64,000 bases of DNA from Streptomyces sp. ACA25 (GCF_028200735.1 NZ_JAQKPV010000016.1:1-64000), one strand, 5' to 3'; counted from the stretch's first letter, positions 1 through 9,229 are shown. The notes: generated by a model from the letters alone, not told the origin. Made by a program: numbers and translations.

Positions 1-3000
1 ACCCTCCACCAGGGACAGCGCGGAGGGTGCCGACTCAGCCGGGGAGAGGTCGAGCAGAACCACCCGGTCGGGGTGCTCCGACTGTGCGGACCGCACCAGA
101 CCCCACACCGCTGCCGCAGTGGGCTCGACGATGTCATCGCCGGGAACGGCCGCGACGGCCCCCCTGGTGCACACCACCAGACGGGACGCAGCCATCCGCT
201 CGTCGGCCAGCCAGGACTGCAGGCCGGCCAGCACCTCATGGAGAGCGGTCGGCGCGTGCCACATCACCACCTCCGGGGCGGGACCGGACTCCGGAATTGC
301 CGCCCCGGGGTCTTCCGCGTCGGTCTCGACGCGGGATTCCGTGCTCTCCGGTGTCGCGGGCAGCGCCGTCCAGATCACCTCGTACAGCGAATCCGCTCCC
401 GCGGCAGGCTGGTCAGTGACGGCACGCAGAGTCAGCGAGTCGATCGAGGCGACGGGCACACCGCTCTCATCGAACACCGCCACCGACACGGTGTCCGCGC
501 CCACCCGCTTCAGACGCACGCGCAGCGCTGAAGCGCCCCACGCGTGCAGGGACACCCCGGAGAACTCGAACGGCACCCGCGCGGCGGCGTCACCCGGGAG
601 CAGCCCTGCCGCGACCGCCTGAAGCGCGGCGTCCAGCAGGGCGGGATGCACCCCGTAGCCGTCGGTGGCCTCACCTTCGGGCAGCGCCACCTCGGCGTGG
701 AAGACGTCACCGGATCGCCATGCTGCCCTCAGCCCTTGGAAGGCCGGGCCGTAGGCCAGGCCGACCTCGGCCAGATCGGCGTAGTGCCCGTCCAGGTTCA
801 CCTGCACGGCGCCGGCGGGCGGCCATACCGGTTCATCGGCCGGAACCGGGCATTCTCCTGCTGCCAACAGGCCGCTCGCGTGGTGCGTCCAGGGCGCGTC
901 CACGTCGCTCTCGGATTGCGAGTGGACAGCGACGGTGTACGCGCCGTCAACCTGCTCGTCTCCGGTGACAGCCACCTGCACCCGTACGGCGCCCTGCTCG
1001 GGCAGCACCATGGGTACGTGCAGCGTCAGTTCTTCGAGCCGGGTAGCGCCTGCCTGGGCTCCGGCGTGCAGGGCCAGCTCCACCAGTGCGGTGCCGGGCA
1101 CCACGAGGACGCCCCCCACTCGATGGTCCGCCAGCCACGGGTACGCCGCGATCGAGAGCTTGCCGGAGAACAGCAGGCCGCCGCCGGTGGCCGGAGACAC
1201 CTCGGCACCGAGCAGGGGGTGGTCAGCGGCACGCAGCCCGGCGGCGCCGACGTCTCCCTTGCTCGGCCGGGGACGCAGCCAGTAGCGCTCGCCCTGGAAT
1301 GCGTAGGTGGGCAAGTCGGTCCGCCTGCCACCCCACGGGGCGAAGAGCGCCGCCCAGTCCAGCGTAACGCCGGTGGTGTGGACCCGGGCCAGCGCCGTCA
1401 GCGCAGACTCGGTCTCGTTCCGGTCACTGCGCAGCAGCGGCACGGCGGGAACGCTGTCGTGGATGTGCGGCGTGAGGGCGGAGAGTGTGCCGTCGGGGCC
1501 GAGTTCGAGGAAGGTCCGTACTCCGGAGAGTGAGGTCACCGCGTCGGCGAAGCGGACGGGTTCGCGGACCTGGCGGACCCAGTACTCCGGGGTGGCCGGG
1601 TCGCCCGAGGCCGTCACCACCATCGGCACCGACGGCGCGTGATAGGTGAGCGACTGGGCCACGGTGGTGAACTCGGCGAGCATCGGCTCCATCAGGTGCG
1701 AATGGAACGCGTGCGACACCGCCAGCCGCTTCACCTTCCGCCCCTCACCCCGCAACCGCTCCTCCAGCGCGGCGATCGCCTCTTGGTCGCCGGAAACCGT
1801 CAGCGAGGTGGGCCCGTTGACCGCCGCCAGCTCCACCCCCGCAGGAAGGTCCAGCTCCTCCTCCGACGCCTCCACCGCCAGCATCGCCCCGCCCTCGGGC
1901 AGCGCCTGCATCAAACGCCCACGCGCCGACACCAAAGCACAGGCGTCATCCAGCGACAGAATCCCCGCCACATGCGCGGCCGCCACCTCACCCACCGAAT
2001 GCCCGACCAGAACGTCCGGGGCCACACCCCAGGACTCCACCAACCGGAACAACGCCACCTCCAGCGCAAACAACCCCGCCTGCGCAAACACCGTCCGCCC
2101 CAACGCCTCACCATCACCGAACACCACCTCCGCCAACGGACGCTCCAACTCCGCGTCCACCCGCGCACACACCGCGTCAAAGGCCTCCGCGAACACCGGG
2201 AACGCCTCGTACAACCCACGCCCCATACCCACACGCTGCGACCCCTGCCCCGCAAACAGAAACACGTGTGCGCCCGCGTCGGCCTCTCCACGGACCACGG
2301 ACGGCGCATCCGCACCGTCGGCCAGTGCCCGAAGGCCTGTCAGCAGCGTCTCCCGGTCCTCACCGAGCACGACGGCACGGTGTTCCAGGGCGGCGCGTCC
2401 CGTCGCCAGTGAGAAGCCGATGTCCAGCGGGTCTGCCTCCGCAGCGATCGGCAGCAGGAGCTCAGCCTGCCTGCGCAGGGCTCCGGCGGAGCGACCGGAC
2501 AGCAGCCACGGGATCGCCACGGGACCGCCGGGCAGCTGACTGACCGCTTCACCGCTCGCCGCGCTCTTCCCGGTGTTCCCGTGCACCTCGGGAAGCACCG
2601 GCTCGGGCGCCTCCTCGATAATGGTGTGCACGTTCGTGCCGCTCACACCGAACGAGGAGACGCCCCCGCGGCGCGGTGTCTCGCCTCTGGGCCAGGGACG
2701 CTTCTCGTTGAGCAGCTCCACTGCACCGGCGTCCCAGTCGACCTGCGGGGTGCGCTGTCCCGCATGCAAGGTCCGGGGCAGCTCCTCGTGCCGCAGCGCC
2801 TCCACCATCTTGATGACGCCGGCGACGCCGGCCGCCGCCTGGGCGTGGCCGATGTTCGACTTCACCGAGCCCAGCCACAGCGGCCGGTTCGCCGGGCGGT
2901 CCTGACCGTAGGTGGCCAACAGGGCCTGGGCCTCGATCGGATCGCCCAGGCGTGTACCGGTGCCGTGCGCCTCCACCACGTCCACCTCGGCAGGAGACAG

Positions 3001-3984
3001 CCGGGCGCCGGCGAGTGCCTGCAGAATCACCCGCTGCTGGGAAGGGCCGTTCGGCGCGGTCAGGCCGTTCGAGGCACCGTCCTGGTTCACTCCCGAACCG
3101 CGCACCACGGCCAGGACGTCATGCCCGTTGCGGACCGCGTCGGACAGCCGCTCCACCAGCAGCAGCCCGACGCCCTCCGACCAGCCGGTGCCGTCGGCGT
3201 CGGCGGAGAACGACTTGCAGCGACCGTCCGCGGACAGGCCACGCTGCCGGCTGAACTCGATGAACACACCTGGCGTGGCCATCACCGTCACACCACCCGC
3301 CAGGGCGAGCGTGCTCTCACCGTTGCGCAGCGACTGACATGCCAGGTGCAGCGCGACCAGCGAGGACGAACAGGCCGTGTCCACCGTCACTGCCGGCCCT
3401 TCCAGGCCGAGGGTGTACGACACCCGCCCGGACACCACGGCGGTCGCCCCGCCGGTCAGCTGGTAGCCCTCCGTGCCCGGCACTCCCGAGAGCAGGCGCA
3501 GGTAGCTCTGGTCGTTGGTTCCCGCGAACACTCCGGTGCGGCTGCCGCGGGCCGACAGCGGATCGATCCCCGCGTGCTCGAACGCTTCCCAGGCCGCCCG
3601 CAGCAGCAGTCGCTGCTGCGGGTCCATTGCCAGCGCCTCCCGCGGCGAGATCCCGAAGAACTCCGCGTCGAACTCGGCACTGTCGTGGACGAATCCACCC
3701 TCACGAACGTAGCTGCGTCCCGCGCTGTCCGGATCGGCGTCGAAGAGGCGGGGCAGGTCCCAGCCCCGGTCGTCGGGGAATCCGGTGACCGCGTCACGGC
3801 CCTCCGACACCAACTGCCACAGGTCCGCCGGTGAGTTCACCCCGCCGGGATACCGGCAGCTCATCCCGATGATGGCGATCGGTTCCTGATCGGCGGTCTC
3901 CCGGTCGCGCAGCCTCTGCCGGGTCTGGCGGAGATCCGCCGTGACGAGCTTGAGATAACCGCGGAGGGTCTCTTCGTCTGCCAT
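1..3984 (-). CDS. Modular type I polyketide synthase, N-terminal part (runs off left edge)
   Basis: The first 1328 residues of a modular PKS, cut by the window edge. Residues 1-30 form a charged helix typical of N-terminal docking domains, so this subunit probably receives a chain from another PKS protein. KS follows (DTACSSS with active Cys near residue 205, then HGTGT and NIGHA). AT has GHSVGE with Ser near 662, and HAFH near 757, the pattern usually associated with malonyl-CoA. DH carries HxxxGxxxxP near 952 and a DxxxQ motif near 1116, so it looks active. The last residues match the structural half of a KR region, so the module makes at least a double bond; whether ER is present cannot be seen. 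The start is the ATG at 3984, the only one giving a full docking helix. The P450 lies upstream on the same strand. Confidence 0.96.
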   Translation of the reverse strand, partial: MADEETLRGYLKLVTADLRQTRQRLRDRETADQEPIAIIGMSCRYPGGVNSPADLWQLVSEGRDAVTGFPDDRGWDLPRLFDADPDSAGRSYVREGGFVHDSAEFDAEFFGISPREALAMDPQQRLLLRAAWEAFEHAGIDPLSARGSRTGVFAGTNDQSYLRLLSGVPGTEGYQLTGGATAVVSGRVSYTLGLEGPAVTVDTACSSSLVALHLACQSLRNGESTLALAGGVTVMATPGVFIEFSRQRGLSADGRCKSFSADADGTGWSEGVGLLLVERLSDAVRNGHDVLAVVRGSGVNQDGASNGLTAPNGPSQQRVILQALAGARLSPAEVDVVEAHGTGTRLGDPIEAQALLATYGQDRPANRPLWLGSVKSNIGHAQAAAGVAGVIKMVEALRHEELPRTLHAGQRTPQVDWDAGAVELLNEKRPWPRGETPRRGGVSSFGVSGTNVHTIIEEAPEPVLPEVHGNTGKSAASGEAVSQLPGGPVAIPWLLSGRSAGALRRQAELLLPIAAEADPLDIGFSLATGRAALEHRAVVLGEDRETLLTGLRALADGADAPSVVRGEADAGAHVFLFAGQGSQRVGMGRGLYEAFPVFAEAFDAVCARVDAELERPLAEVVFGDGEALGRTVFAQAGLFALEVALFRLVESWGVAPDVLVGHSVGEVAAAHVAGILSLDDACALVSARGRLMQALPEGGAMLAVEASEEELDLPAGVELAAVNGPTSLTVSGDQEAIAALEERLRGEGRKVKRLAVSHAFHSHLMEPMLAEFTTVAQSLTYHAPSVPMVVTASGDPATPEYWVRQVREPVRFADAVTSLSGVRTFLELGPDGTLSALTPHIHDSVPAVPLLRSDRNETESALTALARVHTTGVTLDWAALFAPWGGRRTDLPTYAFQGERYWLRPRPSKGDVGAAGLRAADHPLLGAEVSPATGGGLLFSGKLSIAAYPWLADHRVGGVLVVPGTALVELALHAGAQAGATRLEELTLHVPMVLPEQGAVRVQVAVTGDEQVDGAYTVAVHSQSESDVDAPWTHHASGLLAAGECPVPADEPVWPPAGAVQVNLDGHYADLAEVGLAYGPAFQGLRAAWRSGDVFHAEVALPEGEATDGYGVHPALLDAALQAVAAGLLPGDAAARVPFEFSGVSLHAWGASALRVRLKRVGADTVSVAVFDESGVPVASIDSLTLRAVTDQPAAGADSLYEVIWTALPATPESTESRVETDAEDPGAAIPESGPAPEVVMWHAPTALHEVLAGLQSWLADERMAASRLVVCTRGAVAAVPGDDIVEPTAAAVWGLVRSAQSEHPDRVVLLDLSPAESAPSALSLVEG

Positions 3985-4100
3985 GTGCTGGGACCTCCAC
4001 AAAGCGCCCGATCGACCGCGGCGCACCCGGAACCGCGATGCCTCGGGTGCTGTTTCCACAGCACCGCGTCCGCACGCTAAGGAAGTCGCACAGAAGCGGA

Positions 4101-4110
4101 CAACCCCTAG
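4101..4110 (-). promoter_or_regulatory. CTAGGGGTTG motif upstream of the PKS gene
   Basis: Read along the PKS strand, the sequence CTAGGGGTTG lies 116 nt before the PKS start, in the 169-nt gap after the P450. Near-identical 10-mers in the same orientation precede the P450 and the thioesterase genes. It may be the recognition site of a cluster activator, but the regulator is not visible in the window. Confidence 0.4.
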
Positions 4111-4153
4111 TCAGGGAGGCCGCCCCTTATCCTCGTGCCGGACCGAGGGCGGT

Positions 4154-5449
4154 TCACCGCAGAGCCACGGGAAACTGCAGCATTCCCCGGATGATGAAGG
4201 AACCGCGTCTGCGCACCGGTCCGACGCGGCGGATCCCGGGAAGCCGGGTGGTGATAGCGGCCAGGGCGATCTCCGCCTCCATGCGGGCCAGTGCCGCTCC
4301 GAGACAGAAATGAATGCCTGCTGAGAAGGAGAGGTTATCCGGTCCGGGGTCCCGCGTGATGTCGAACCGCTCGGGGTCCGGATAGACCTCCGGGTCACGG
4401 TTGGCACCGCCCGCGCAGATCGCCAGCTCCCCTCCGGCGGTGATCAGCTGTCCCTCGAGCTCGATGTCGGTGTGCGCGATGCGGCGGTACTGCTGGACCG
4501 GGGTCTCGTGACGCAGCGTCTCCCTGATGACGGCCGGGGCGAGTGACGGGTCGTCGGTGAGCATCTCCCGCTGCTCAGGGTGTTCCAGCAGCATCTTGAG
4601 GGCGTTGCCGATGAGGTTGACCGTGGTCTCCGTGCCGGCCAGCGGCAGGAACATGCAGAGCGGGACCATCTCCTCCATGCTCAGTCGCCCGTCGTCGACG
4701 GCCGGGAGCAACTCGCTGATCAGGTCGTCCCGGGGGTCGGCCCGGTGCTCCTCGATGATGTCGTGGAACATCACCGTCATCTCCCGGATGGCGGCCTGCA
4801 CATCCCCGGCAAGCTCGACCGTCGCAACGCCGTCGAGCAGGTAGGCCATCCGGCGGCTCAGCCGGAAGAACGTGCGCCGGTGATGCGGCGGAATGCCGAC
4901 GAGGTCGCCGATGACGCGCAGCGGCAGCTGCTGCGCGAAGGCGCGCATGAAGTTGACCTCGTTCCGGCCCGCCAGCATGTCGTCGATCAGCTCATCGGTG
5001 AACCGCTCCACGTGCGGGCGCCAGTGGGCGAGTCTGCGCGGATTGAGCGAGGGCACCGTGAGTTTGCGCAACCGCGTGTGGTCGGGCGGGTCCAGGCCGA
5101 GCATGGAATTGTCGAACGGCATGAACTCGGGCGCCTTGGTGCCGTCCGCCCGGCGAACGCCGAACCGCTTGTCCCGCAGCACCCGGTTGGCGACCCCATG
5201 ACTCGCGGTCGTCCAGATGCCGGCCTCGCTCTTGTACAGCTTCCCCCGGGCGCGCACCTCCTCGTACAGCGGATACGGATCATCCGGTATGAAAAGGATC
5301 TTGGCGTATGGGTCGCCACGCTCCGCCGCCTTGCGCAGGAACTCCTGCACGATGGCCGCCTGCACGCGCGCTCGTCGTTCCGTCGCGAGATCCGTCAATT
5401 CTGCCACTCCCACGCCCGATTCCGGACGCCCTCGGCGCCTCGGCGCCAC
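4154..5449 (-). CDS. Cytochrome P450 (probable polyketide tailoring hydroxylase)
   Basis: A soluble bacterial P450 of up to 431 aa. Visible are the I-helix oxygen-binding motif (LAGTETT), the K-helix ExxR (ETLR) and the heme loop FSAGIHFCLG, whose Cys is the iron ligand. All key residues are present. It sits between a modular PKS and thioesterase, PPTase and deoxysugar genes, so oxidation of the polyketide aglycone or its glycoside is the likely role; the position oxidised cannot be read from sequence. The longest frame starts at GTG 5449, but the first 14 residues are Arg/Pro-rich and have no clear ribosome site; GTG 5413 or 5407 are credible starts, and a cluster motif lies only 26 nt before 5449. 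Confidence 0.95.
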   Translation of the reverse strand: MAPRRRGRPESGVGVAELTDLATERRARVQAAIVQEFLRKAAERGDPYAKILFIPDDPYPLYEEVRARGKLYKSEAGIWTTASHGVANRVLRDKRFGVRRADGTKAPEFMPFDNSMLGLDPPDHTRLRKLTVPSLNPRRLAHWRPHVERFTDELIDDMLAGRNEVNFMRAFAQQLPLRVIGDLVGIPPHHRRTFFRLSRRMAYLLDGVATVELAGDVQAAIREMTVMFHDIIEEHRADPRDDLISELLPAVDDGRLSMEEMVPLCMFLPLAGTETTVNLIGNALKMLLEHPEQREMLTDDPSLAPAVIRETLRHETPVQQYRRIAHTDIELEGQLITAGGELAICAGGANRDPEVYPDPERFDITRDPGPDNLSFSAGIHFCLGAALARMEAEIALAAITTRLPGIRRVGPVRRRGSFIIRGMLQFPVALR

Positions 5450-5475
5450 CGTACCGGCGGACGTCCCCCTAGCCT

Positions 5476-5485
5476 CAACCCCTAA
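5476..5485 (-). promoter_or_regulatory. TTAGGGGTTG motif upstream of the P450
   Basis: Along the P450 strand this reads TTAGGGGTTG, followed 3 nt later by a second TAGGGG half (5466-5471), so two G-runs repeat with 13-nt spacing, close to one helical turn and a quarter. It is 26 nt before the longest P450 start and 68 nt before the GTG at 5407. Confidence 0.4.
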
Positions 5486-5578
5486 GGAGGCCGTCGTCGG
5501 CGGACCTTCGCCGGCGGGCCGCAGGACAGCGAGGCCGGAGTCCGCGCGTCCCCGGCCGGGGAAGCGGAGGGGCGGATG

Positions 5579-5588
5579 TTAGGGGTTG
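5579..5588 (+). promoter_or_regulatory. TTAGGGGTTG motif upstream of the thioesterase
   Basis: An identical 10-mer to the P450 copy, now on the plus strand and 142 nt before the thioesterase ATG, within the 281-nt divergent region 5450-5730. The shared orientation relative to transcription argues for a functional site. I see no better promoter element in this GC-rich gap. Confidence 0.4.
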
Positions 5589-5730
5589 CCCCGCGGCGGA
5601 GCCCGCTGCGATCGTTGGGGCTTCTCCCCGCGCGGGCGCGGTCCGCGGCCACCACCGCGGCACCGGATGGCACACGGGCGGACCTCCCGCGGGGACGGCA
5701 GGACACCGGTGAAGGGAAAGACGAAGAGCG

Positions 5731-6489
5731 ATGGCAGCGACGAACGACCTGTGGGTGCGCCGCTTTCACCCGGCGCCCGAAGCCCCCGTCAGGCTGCTGT
5801 GCCTGCCGCACGCGGGCGGCTCCTCGACGTACTTCTTCCCCGTCTCACAGCGTCTGTCACCCCGCGTGGAGACCCTGGCGGTGCAGTATCCCGGCAGGCA
5901 GGACCGCAGGAACGAGCCCTGCGTGGAGTCCGTCCACGAGCTGGCGGACCTGCTGGCCGATGTCGTCGAACCATGGCAGGACAAGCCGCTGGCTCTGTTC
6001 GGGCACAGCATGGGCGCCTCGGTGGCTTTCGAACTGGCCCTGCGCCTGGAGGCCCGGGGCACCGGGCCCGCGGCCCTGTTCGTCTCCGGGCGACGGGCGC
6101 CTCTCGCCCATCGGGACGAACGAATCCATCAGCGTGACGACGACGGCCTGATCGCGGAGATCAAGCGGCTCAACGGCACGGAGTCGAGCATGCTCGAGGA
6201 CGACGAAATCCTGCGCATGGTCCTGCCGGCGATCCGCGCGGACTACAAGGCGGCCGAGACCTACCGGTACCGGCCCGGCCCCCCGCTCTCCGTACCGGTC
6301 TGCGCCCTGACCGGCGAGGCCGACCCGAAGGCGACAACCGACGAGGTCCGCCGGTGGGCGGAACACACCGAGGGACGATTCGACATGATCGTCTACCCCG
6401 GCGGTCACTTCTACCTGAACACTCACGCCCCGGCCGTGATCGAGGAGATCGCCTCCCGTCTGGTGCCCTCCACTGCCGCCGGACGCTGA
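5731..6489 (+). CDS. Type II thioesterase
   Basis: An alpha/beta hydrolase of 252 aa, the normal size for stand-alone thioesterases that clear stalled or mis-primed acyl groups from PKS/NRPS carrier domains. The nucleophile elbow GHSMGAS is near residue 92, the acid is in LTGEADPK, and the His is in GGHFYL near the C terminus; N-terminal CLPHAGGSS is a hallmark of the family. The ATG follows an AAGGGAAAG stretch. It opens a plus-strand set with the PPTase, divergent from P450 and PKS. Confidence 0.95.
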   Translation: MAATNDLWVRRFHPAPEAPVRLLCLPHAGGSSTYFFPVSQRLSPRVETLAVQYPGRQDRRNEPCVESVHELADLLADVVEPWQDKPLALFGHSMGASVAFELALRLEARGTGPAALFVSGRRAPLAHRDERIHQRDDDGLIAEIKRLNGTESSMLEDDEILRMVLPAIRADYKAAETYRYRPGPPLSVPVCALTGEADPKATTDEVRRWAEHTEGRFDMIVYPGGHFYLNTHAPAVIEEIASRLVPSTAAGR

Positions 6490-6578
6490 CCCCGCCGGGA
6501 GGGAGCTCCCCGGCCACGGTGCCCCGTGCAGCAGGGCAGCCCGGTCGGGCCCGCGGGTCTCACGCCGAGAGGAAGACC

Positions 6579-7313
6579 ATGATCGAGAACATCCTGCCTT
6601 CTCAGGTGGTCGTCGTGGAAACACGGGAGGACCTGCCGGAGGCCATGCTGTTCCCCGAGGAGGAGGCCGTCATCGCGCAGGCGGTGGACAAGCGGCGGCT
6701 CGAGTTCCGCACGGTGCGGCACTGCGCCCGCCGGGCCATGTCCACGCTGGGGCTGCCTCCTGCGCCCCTGCTTCCCGGCGAGCGGGGTGCGCCGCGCTGG
6801 CCGGACCGGACGGTGGGCAGCATGACGCACTGCGCGGGCTACCGGGCGGCGGCCGTCGGCCGTACCGACGAGGTGCGGACCATCGGGATCGATGCCGAGC
6901 CGCACGCCCCGCTCCCGGACGGTGTTCTCGACGCTGTCTCTCTCCCCGGTGAGCGCGCTCGCCACGCCCGGCTGGTGCGCACCGACCCCGCGGTGCGCTG
7001 GGACCGGCTGCTGTTCAGCGCCAAGGAGAGCGTCTACAAGGCGTGGTTCCCGCTGACCGGCCGCTGGCTCGACTTCGAGGATGCCGACATCACGTTCCAG
7101 GCCGGGACCTCAGCTTTCGAGGCCCGGCTGCTGGTGCCCGGGCACACCGCCGGCGGTGCCGACCTGACCGGCTTCACCGGCCGCTGGCTCGTCGAAGGCG
7201 GCCTGGTCTTCACCGCGATCACTGTGCTCAGCGCCGCACGGGCCCCGGTCCTGCGGGAGGAAAACGCCGAAACCGCCCTGCCTGTTGCGCCGGGCACCCC
7301 TGCCACCCCTTGA
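6579..7313 (+). CDS. 4'-phosphopantetheinyl transferase, EntD/Sfp type
   Basis: 244 aa from the ATG at 6579, chosen because GAGAGGAAG lies just upstream; the frame is open further 5' without a good start. The EntD-like motifs are visible: STLGLPPAPLLPGERGAP, the THC-GY segment near residue 88, the Mg-binding IGIDAE near 108, and FSAKESVYKAW near 150, which supplies the second metal-binding and catalytic residues. It converts apo carrier domains to holo form using CoA. Lying 89 nt after the thioesterase, it probably activates the neighbouring PKS. Such a gene inside a PKS cluster is less common than reliance on a distant PPTase. Confidence 0.93.
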   Translation: MIENILPSQVVVVETREDLPEAMLFPEEEAVIAQAVDKRRLEFRTVRHCARRAMSTLGLPPAPLLPGERGAPRWPDRTVGSMTHCAGYRAAAVGRTDEVRTIGIDAEPHAPLPDGVLDAVSLPGERARHARLVRTDPAVRWDRLLFSAKESVYKAWFPLTGRWLDFEDADITFQAGTSAFEARLLVPGHTAGGADLTGFTGRWLVEGGLVFTAITVLSAARAPVLREENAETALPVAPGTPATP

Positions 7314-7359
7314 ATGCCCCCTACAAATGCGCCGCGGCTGGGGAACCGCCGCGAAGTGT

Positions 7360-7368
7360 TGCTAGGTT
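7360..7368 (+). promoter_or_regulatory. Extended -10 promoter for rmlA, probably leaderless
   Basis: TGCTAGGTT is an extended -10 element (TGn plus TAGGTT at 7363-7368). Seven nucleotides separate it from the rmlA ATG, so transcription would begin at or next to the start codon, and no Shine-Dalgarno site precedes the ATG. No clear -35 element is seen. Confidence 0.5.
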
Positions 7369-7375
7369 CCGAGGC

Positions 7376-8248
7376 ATGAAGGGCATAGTCCTGGCAGGTG
7401 GCAGCGGAACTCGGCTCTACCCTCTGACGCATGCCGTGTCGAAGCACGTGCTGCCCGTCTACAACAAGCCGATGATCTACTACCCGCTCTCCGTTCTCAT
7501 GCTCGGAGGCATCAGGGAGATCCTGGTGATCTCCACCCCCTCGCACATCGAGCTGTTCCGCGCACTCCTGGGGGACGGCAGCAGGCTCGGACTCTCCATC
7601 GAATACGCCGAGCAGCCCCGCGCCAACGGTATCGCCGAGGCATTCATCATCGGCTCCTCGTACATCGGCAACGATCCGGTGGCACTGGTTCTCGGTGACA
7701 ACATTTTCCACGGACCGGGCTTGTCGGCGTTGCTGCATGATCAGGTAAAGAATGTCGACGGATGCGTCCTGTTCGGCTATGCGGTGAGGGATCCCGAGCG
7801 TTACGGAGTCGGAGAGACCGGAGAACAGGGCCGGCTGATCTCTCTGGAGGAAAAACCCTCCGCTCCCAGGTCGAATCTGGCGATCACCGGTCTCTACCTG
7901 TACGACAACGATGTGGTCGACATCGCCAGGAATGTGAGACCGTCACCCCGCGGGGAGCTGGAAATCACCGACGTCAACCGCGTCTATCTCCAGCAGGGCA
8001 GAGCCAGGCTGGTCGACCTGGGGCGCGGATTCGCCTGGCTCGACGCGGGCACGCATGACGCCCTGCTCCAAGCAGGGCAATATGTGCAAGTACTGGAAGA
8101 GCGTCAGGGGGTGCGGATCGCCTGCCTGGAGGAGATTGCGTTCCGCATGGGTTTCATCGACGCCGCCGCCTGCTATGAACGTGGCCGCCAACTTCAGAAT
8201 TCGGAATACGGCACATATCTCATGGCCATCGCACATGCGGACCGCTGA
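7376..8248 (+). CDS. rmlA: Glucose-1-phosphate thymidylyltransferase
   Basis: 290 aa, full family length. It makes dTDP-glucose from glucose-1-phosphate and dTTP, the first step of deoxysugar biosynthesis. The N terminus has the nucleotide-binding signature LAGGSGTRLYPLT followed by SKHVLPVYNKPMIYYP; LVLGDNIFHG and the EEKP motif also match. The ATG at 7376 lacks a ribosome site but fits a leaderless transcript. rmlB follows after 9 nt. Next to a PKS, the pair should feed a deoxysugar donor, but no 4,6-dehydratase-downstream enzymes or glycosyltransferase are in this window, so the final sugar is unknown. Confidence 0.96.
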   Translation: MKGIVLAGGSGTRLYPLTHAVSKHVLPVYNKPMIYYPLSVLMLGGIREILVISTPSHIELFRALLGDGSRLGLSIEYAEQPRANGIAEAFIIGSSYIGNDPVALVLGDNIFHGPGLSALLHDQVKNVDGCVLFGYAVRDPERYGVGETGEQGRLISLEEKPSAPRSNLAITGLYLYDNDVVDIARNVRPSPRGELEITDVNRVYLQQGRARLVDLGRGFAWLDAGTHDALLQAGQYVQVLEERQGVRIACLEEIAFRMGFIDAAACYERGRQLQNSEYGTYLMAIAHADR

Positions 8249-8257
8249 GGAGGCGCC

Positions 8258-9229
8258 ATGCGCATAGTTGTCACCGGCGGCGCCGGGTTCATCGGCTCCC
8301 ACTTCGTCAGGCAGGCGGTGACCGGGGCGTACACCGACGGCGTGCCGCCCGAGGTCGTGGTGCTCGACAAGCTCACCTACGCGGGCAACAGGGCCAACCT
8401 TGCGGCGGTCGCACACCATCCCCGGCTGAGTTTCGTACACGGCGACATCTGCGACAGACCGCTGGTGGACGAGGTGATGAAGGGTTGTGGGCTGGTGGTC
8501 CACTTCGCCGCGGAGTCACATGTGGACCGTTCCATCAGCGGGTCCGAGGAGTTCGTCCGGACCAATGTGCTGGGCACCCAGATCCTTCTCAGCGCGGCGG
8601 CCCACGCCGAGGTGGAGAAATTCGTTCAGGTGTCCACGGACGAGGTGTACGGCTCGATAGCCCAGGGCGCGTGGACGGAGAGCCAACCGCTCGCACCCAA
8701 CTCGCCGTATGCGGCGTCCAAGGCCTCCTCCGACCTGATAGCGCGGGCCTTCCACCGCACGCATGGACTACCGGTGTGCATTACTCGCTGCTCCAACAAC
8801 TACGGCCCTCATCAACACCCGGAGAAGCTGATACCGCTGTTCGTCACGAACCTGCTGGACGGCAAACACGTCCCTCTGTACGGGGACGGCGGAAACGTCC
8901 GTGACTGGCTGCACGTCGACGACCACTGCCGCGGCATCGCCCTGGTGGCGGAGAAGGGCACCGCAGGGGAGGTCTACCACATCGGGGGCGGTACCGAGCT
9001 GACGAACCTGGCCCTCACCGAGCGGCTGCTCGACATGCTCGGAGCGGACCGCTCGATGGTGGAGCGGGTGCCCGACCGGAAGGGGCACGACCGCCGCTAC
9101 TCGGTCGACATCACCAAGATTTCCGAGGAACTCGGCTACCGGCCCCTCGTTCCGTTCGATCGAGGGCTGGCGGAAACCGTCGCATGGTACGCCGGTCACC
9201 GGGACTGGTGGGAGCCCCTCAAGCGGTGA
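8258..9229 (+). CDS. rmlB: dTDP-glucose 4,6-dehydratase
   Basis: 323 aa, a short-chain dehydrogenase/reductase of the extended type. It converts dTDP-glucose to dTDP-4-keto-6-deoxyglucose. TGGAGFIGS binds NAD near residue 7; STDEVYG contains the Asp-Glu pair of dehydratases; YAASK gives the catalytic Tyr and Lys; RCSNNYGPHQHPEKLIP is diagnostic for RmlB. GAGGAGG just upstream sets the ATG. Translation is likely coupled to rmlA (9-nt gap). This is the last recognisable gene of the polyketide cluster on this side. Confidence 0.97.
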   Translation: MRIVVTGGAGFIGSHFVRQAVTGAYTDGVPPEVVVLDKLTYAGNRANLAAVAHHPRLSFVHGDICDRPLVDEVMKGCGLVVHFAAESHVDRSISGSEEFVRTNVLGTQILLSAAAHAEVEKFVQVSTDEVYGSIAQGAWTESQPLAPNSPYAASKASSDLIARAFHRTHGLPVCITRCSNNYGPHQHPEKLIPLFVTNLLDGKHVPLYGDGGNVRDWLHVDDHCRGIALVAEKGTAGEVYHIGGGTELTNLALTERLLDMLGADRSMVERVPDRKGHDRRYSVDITKISEELGYRPLVPFDRGLAETVAWYAGHRDWWEPLKR

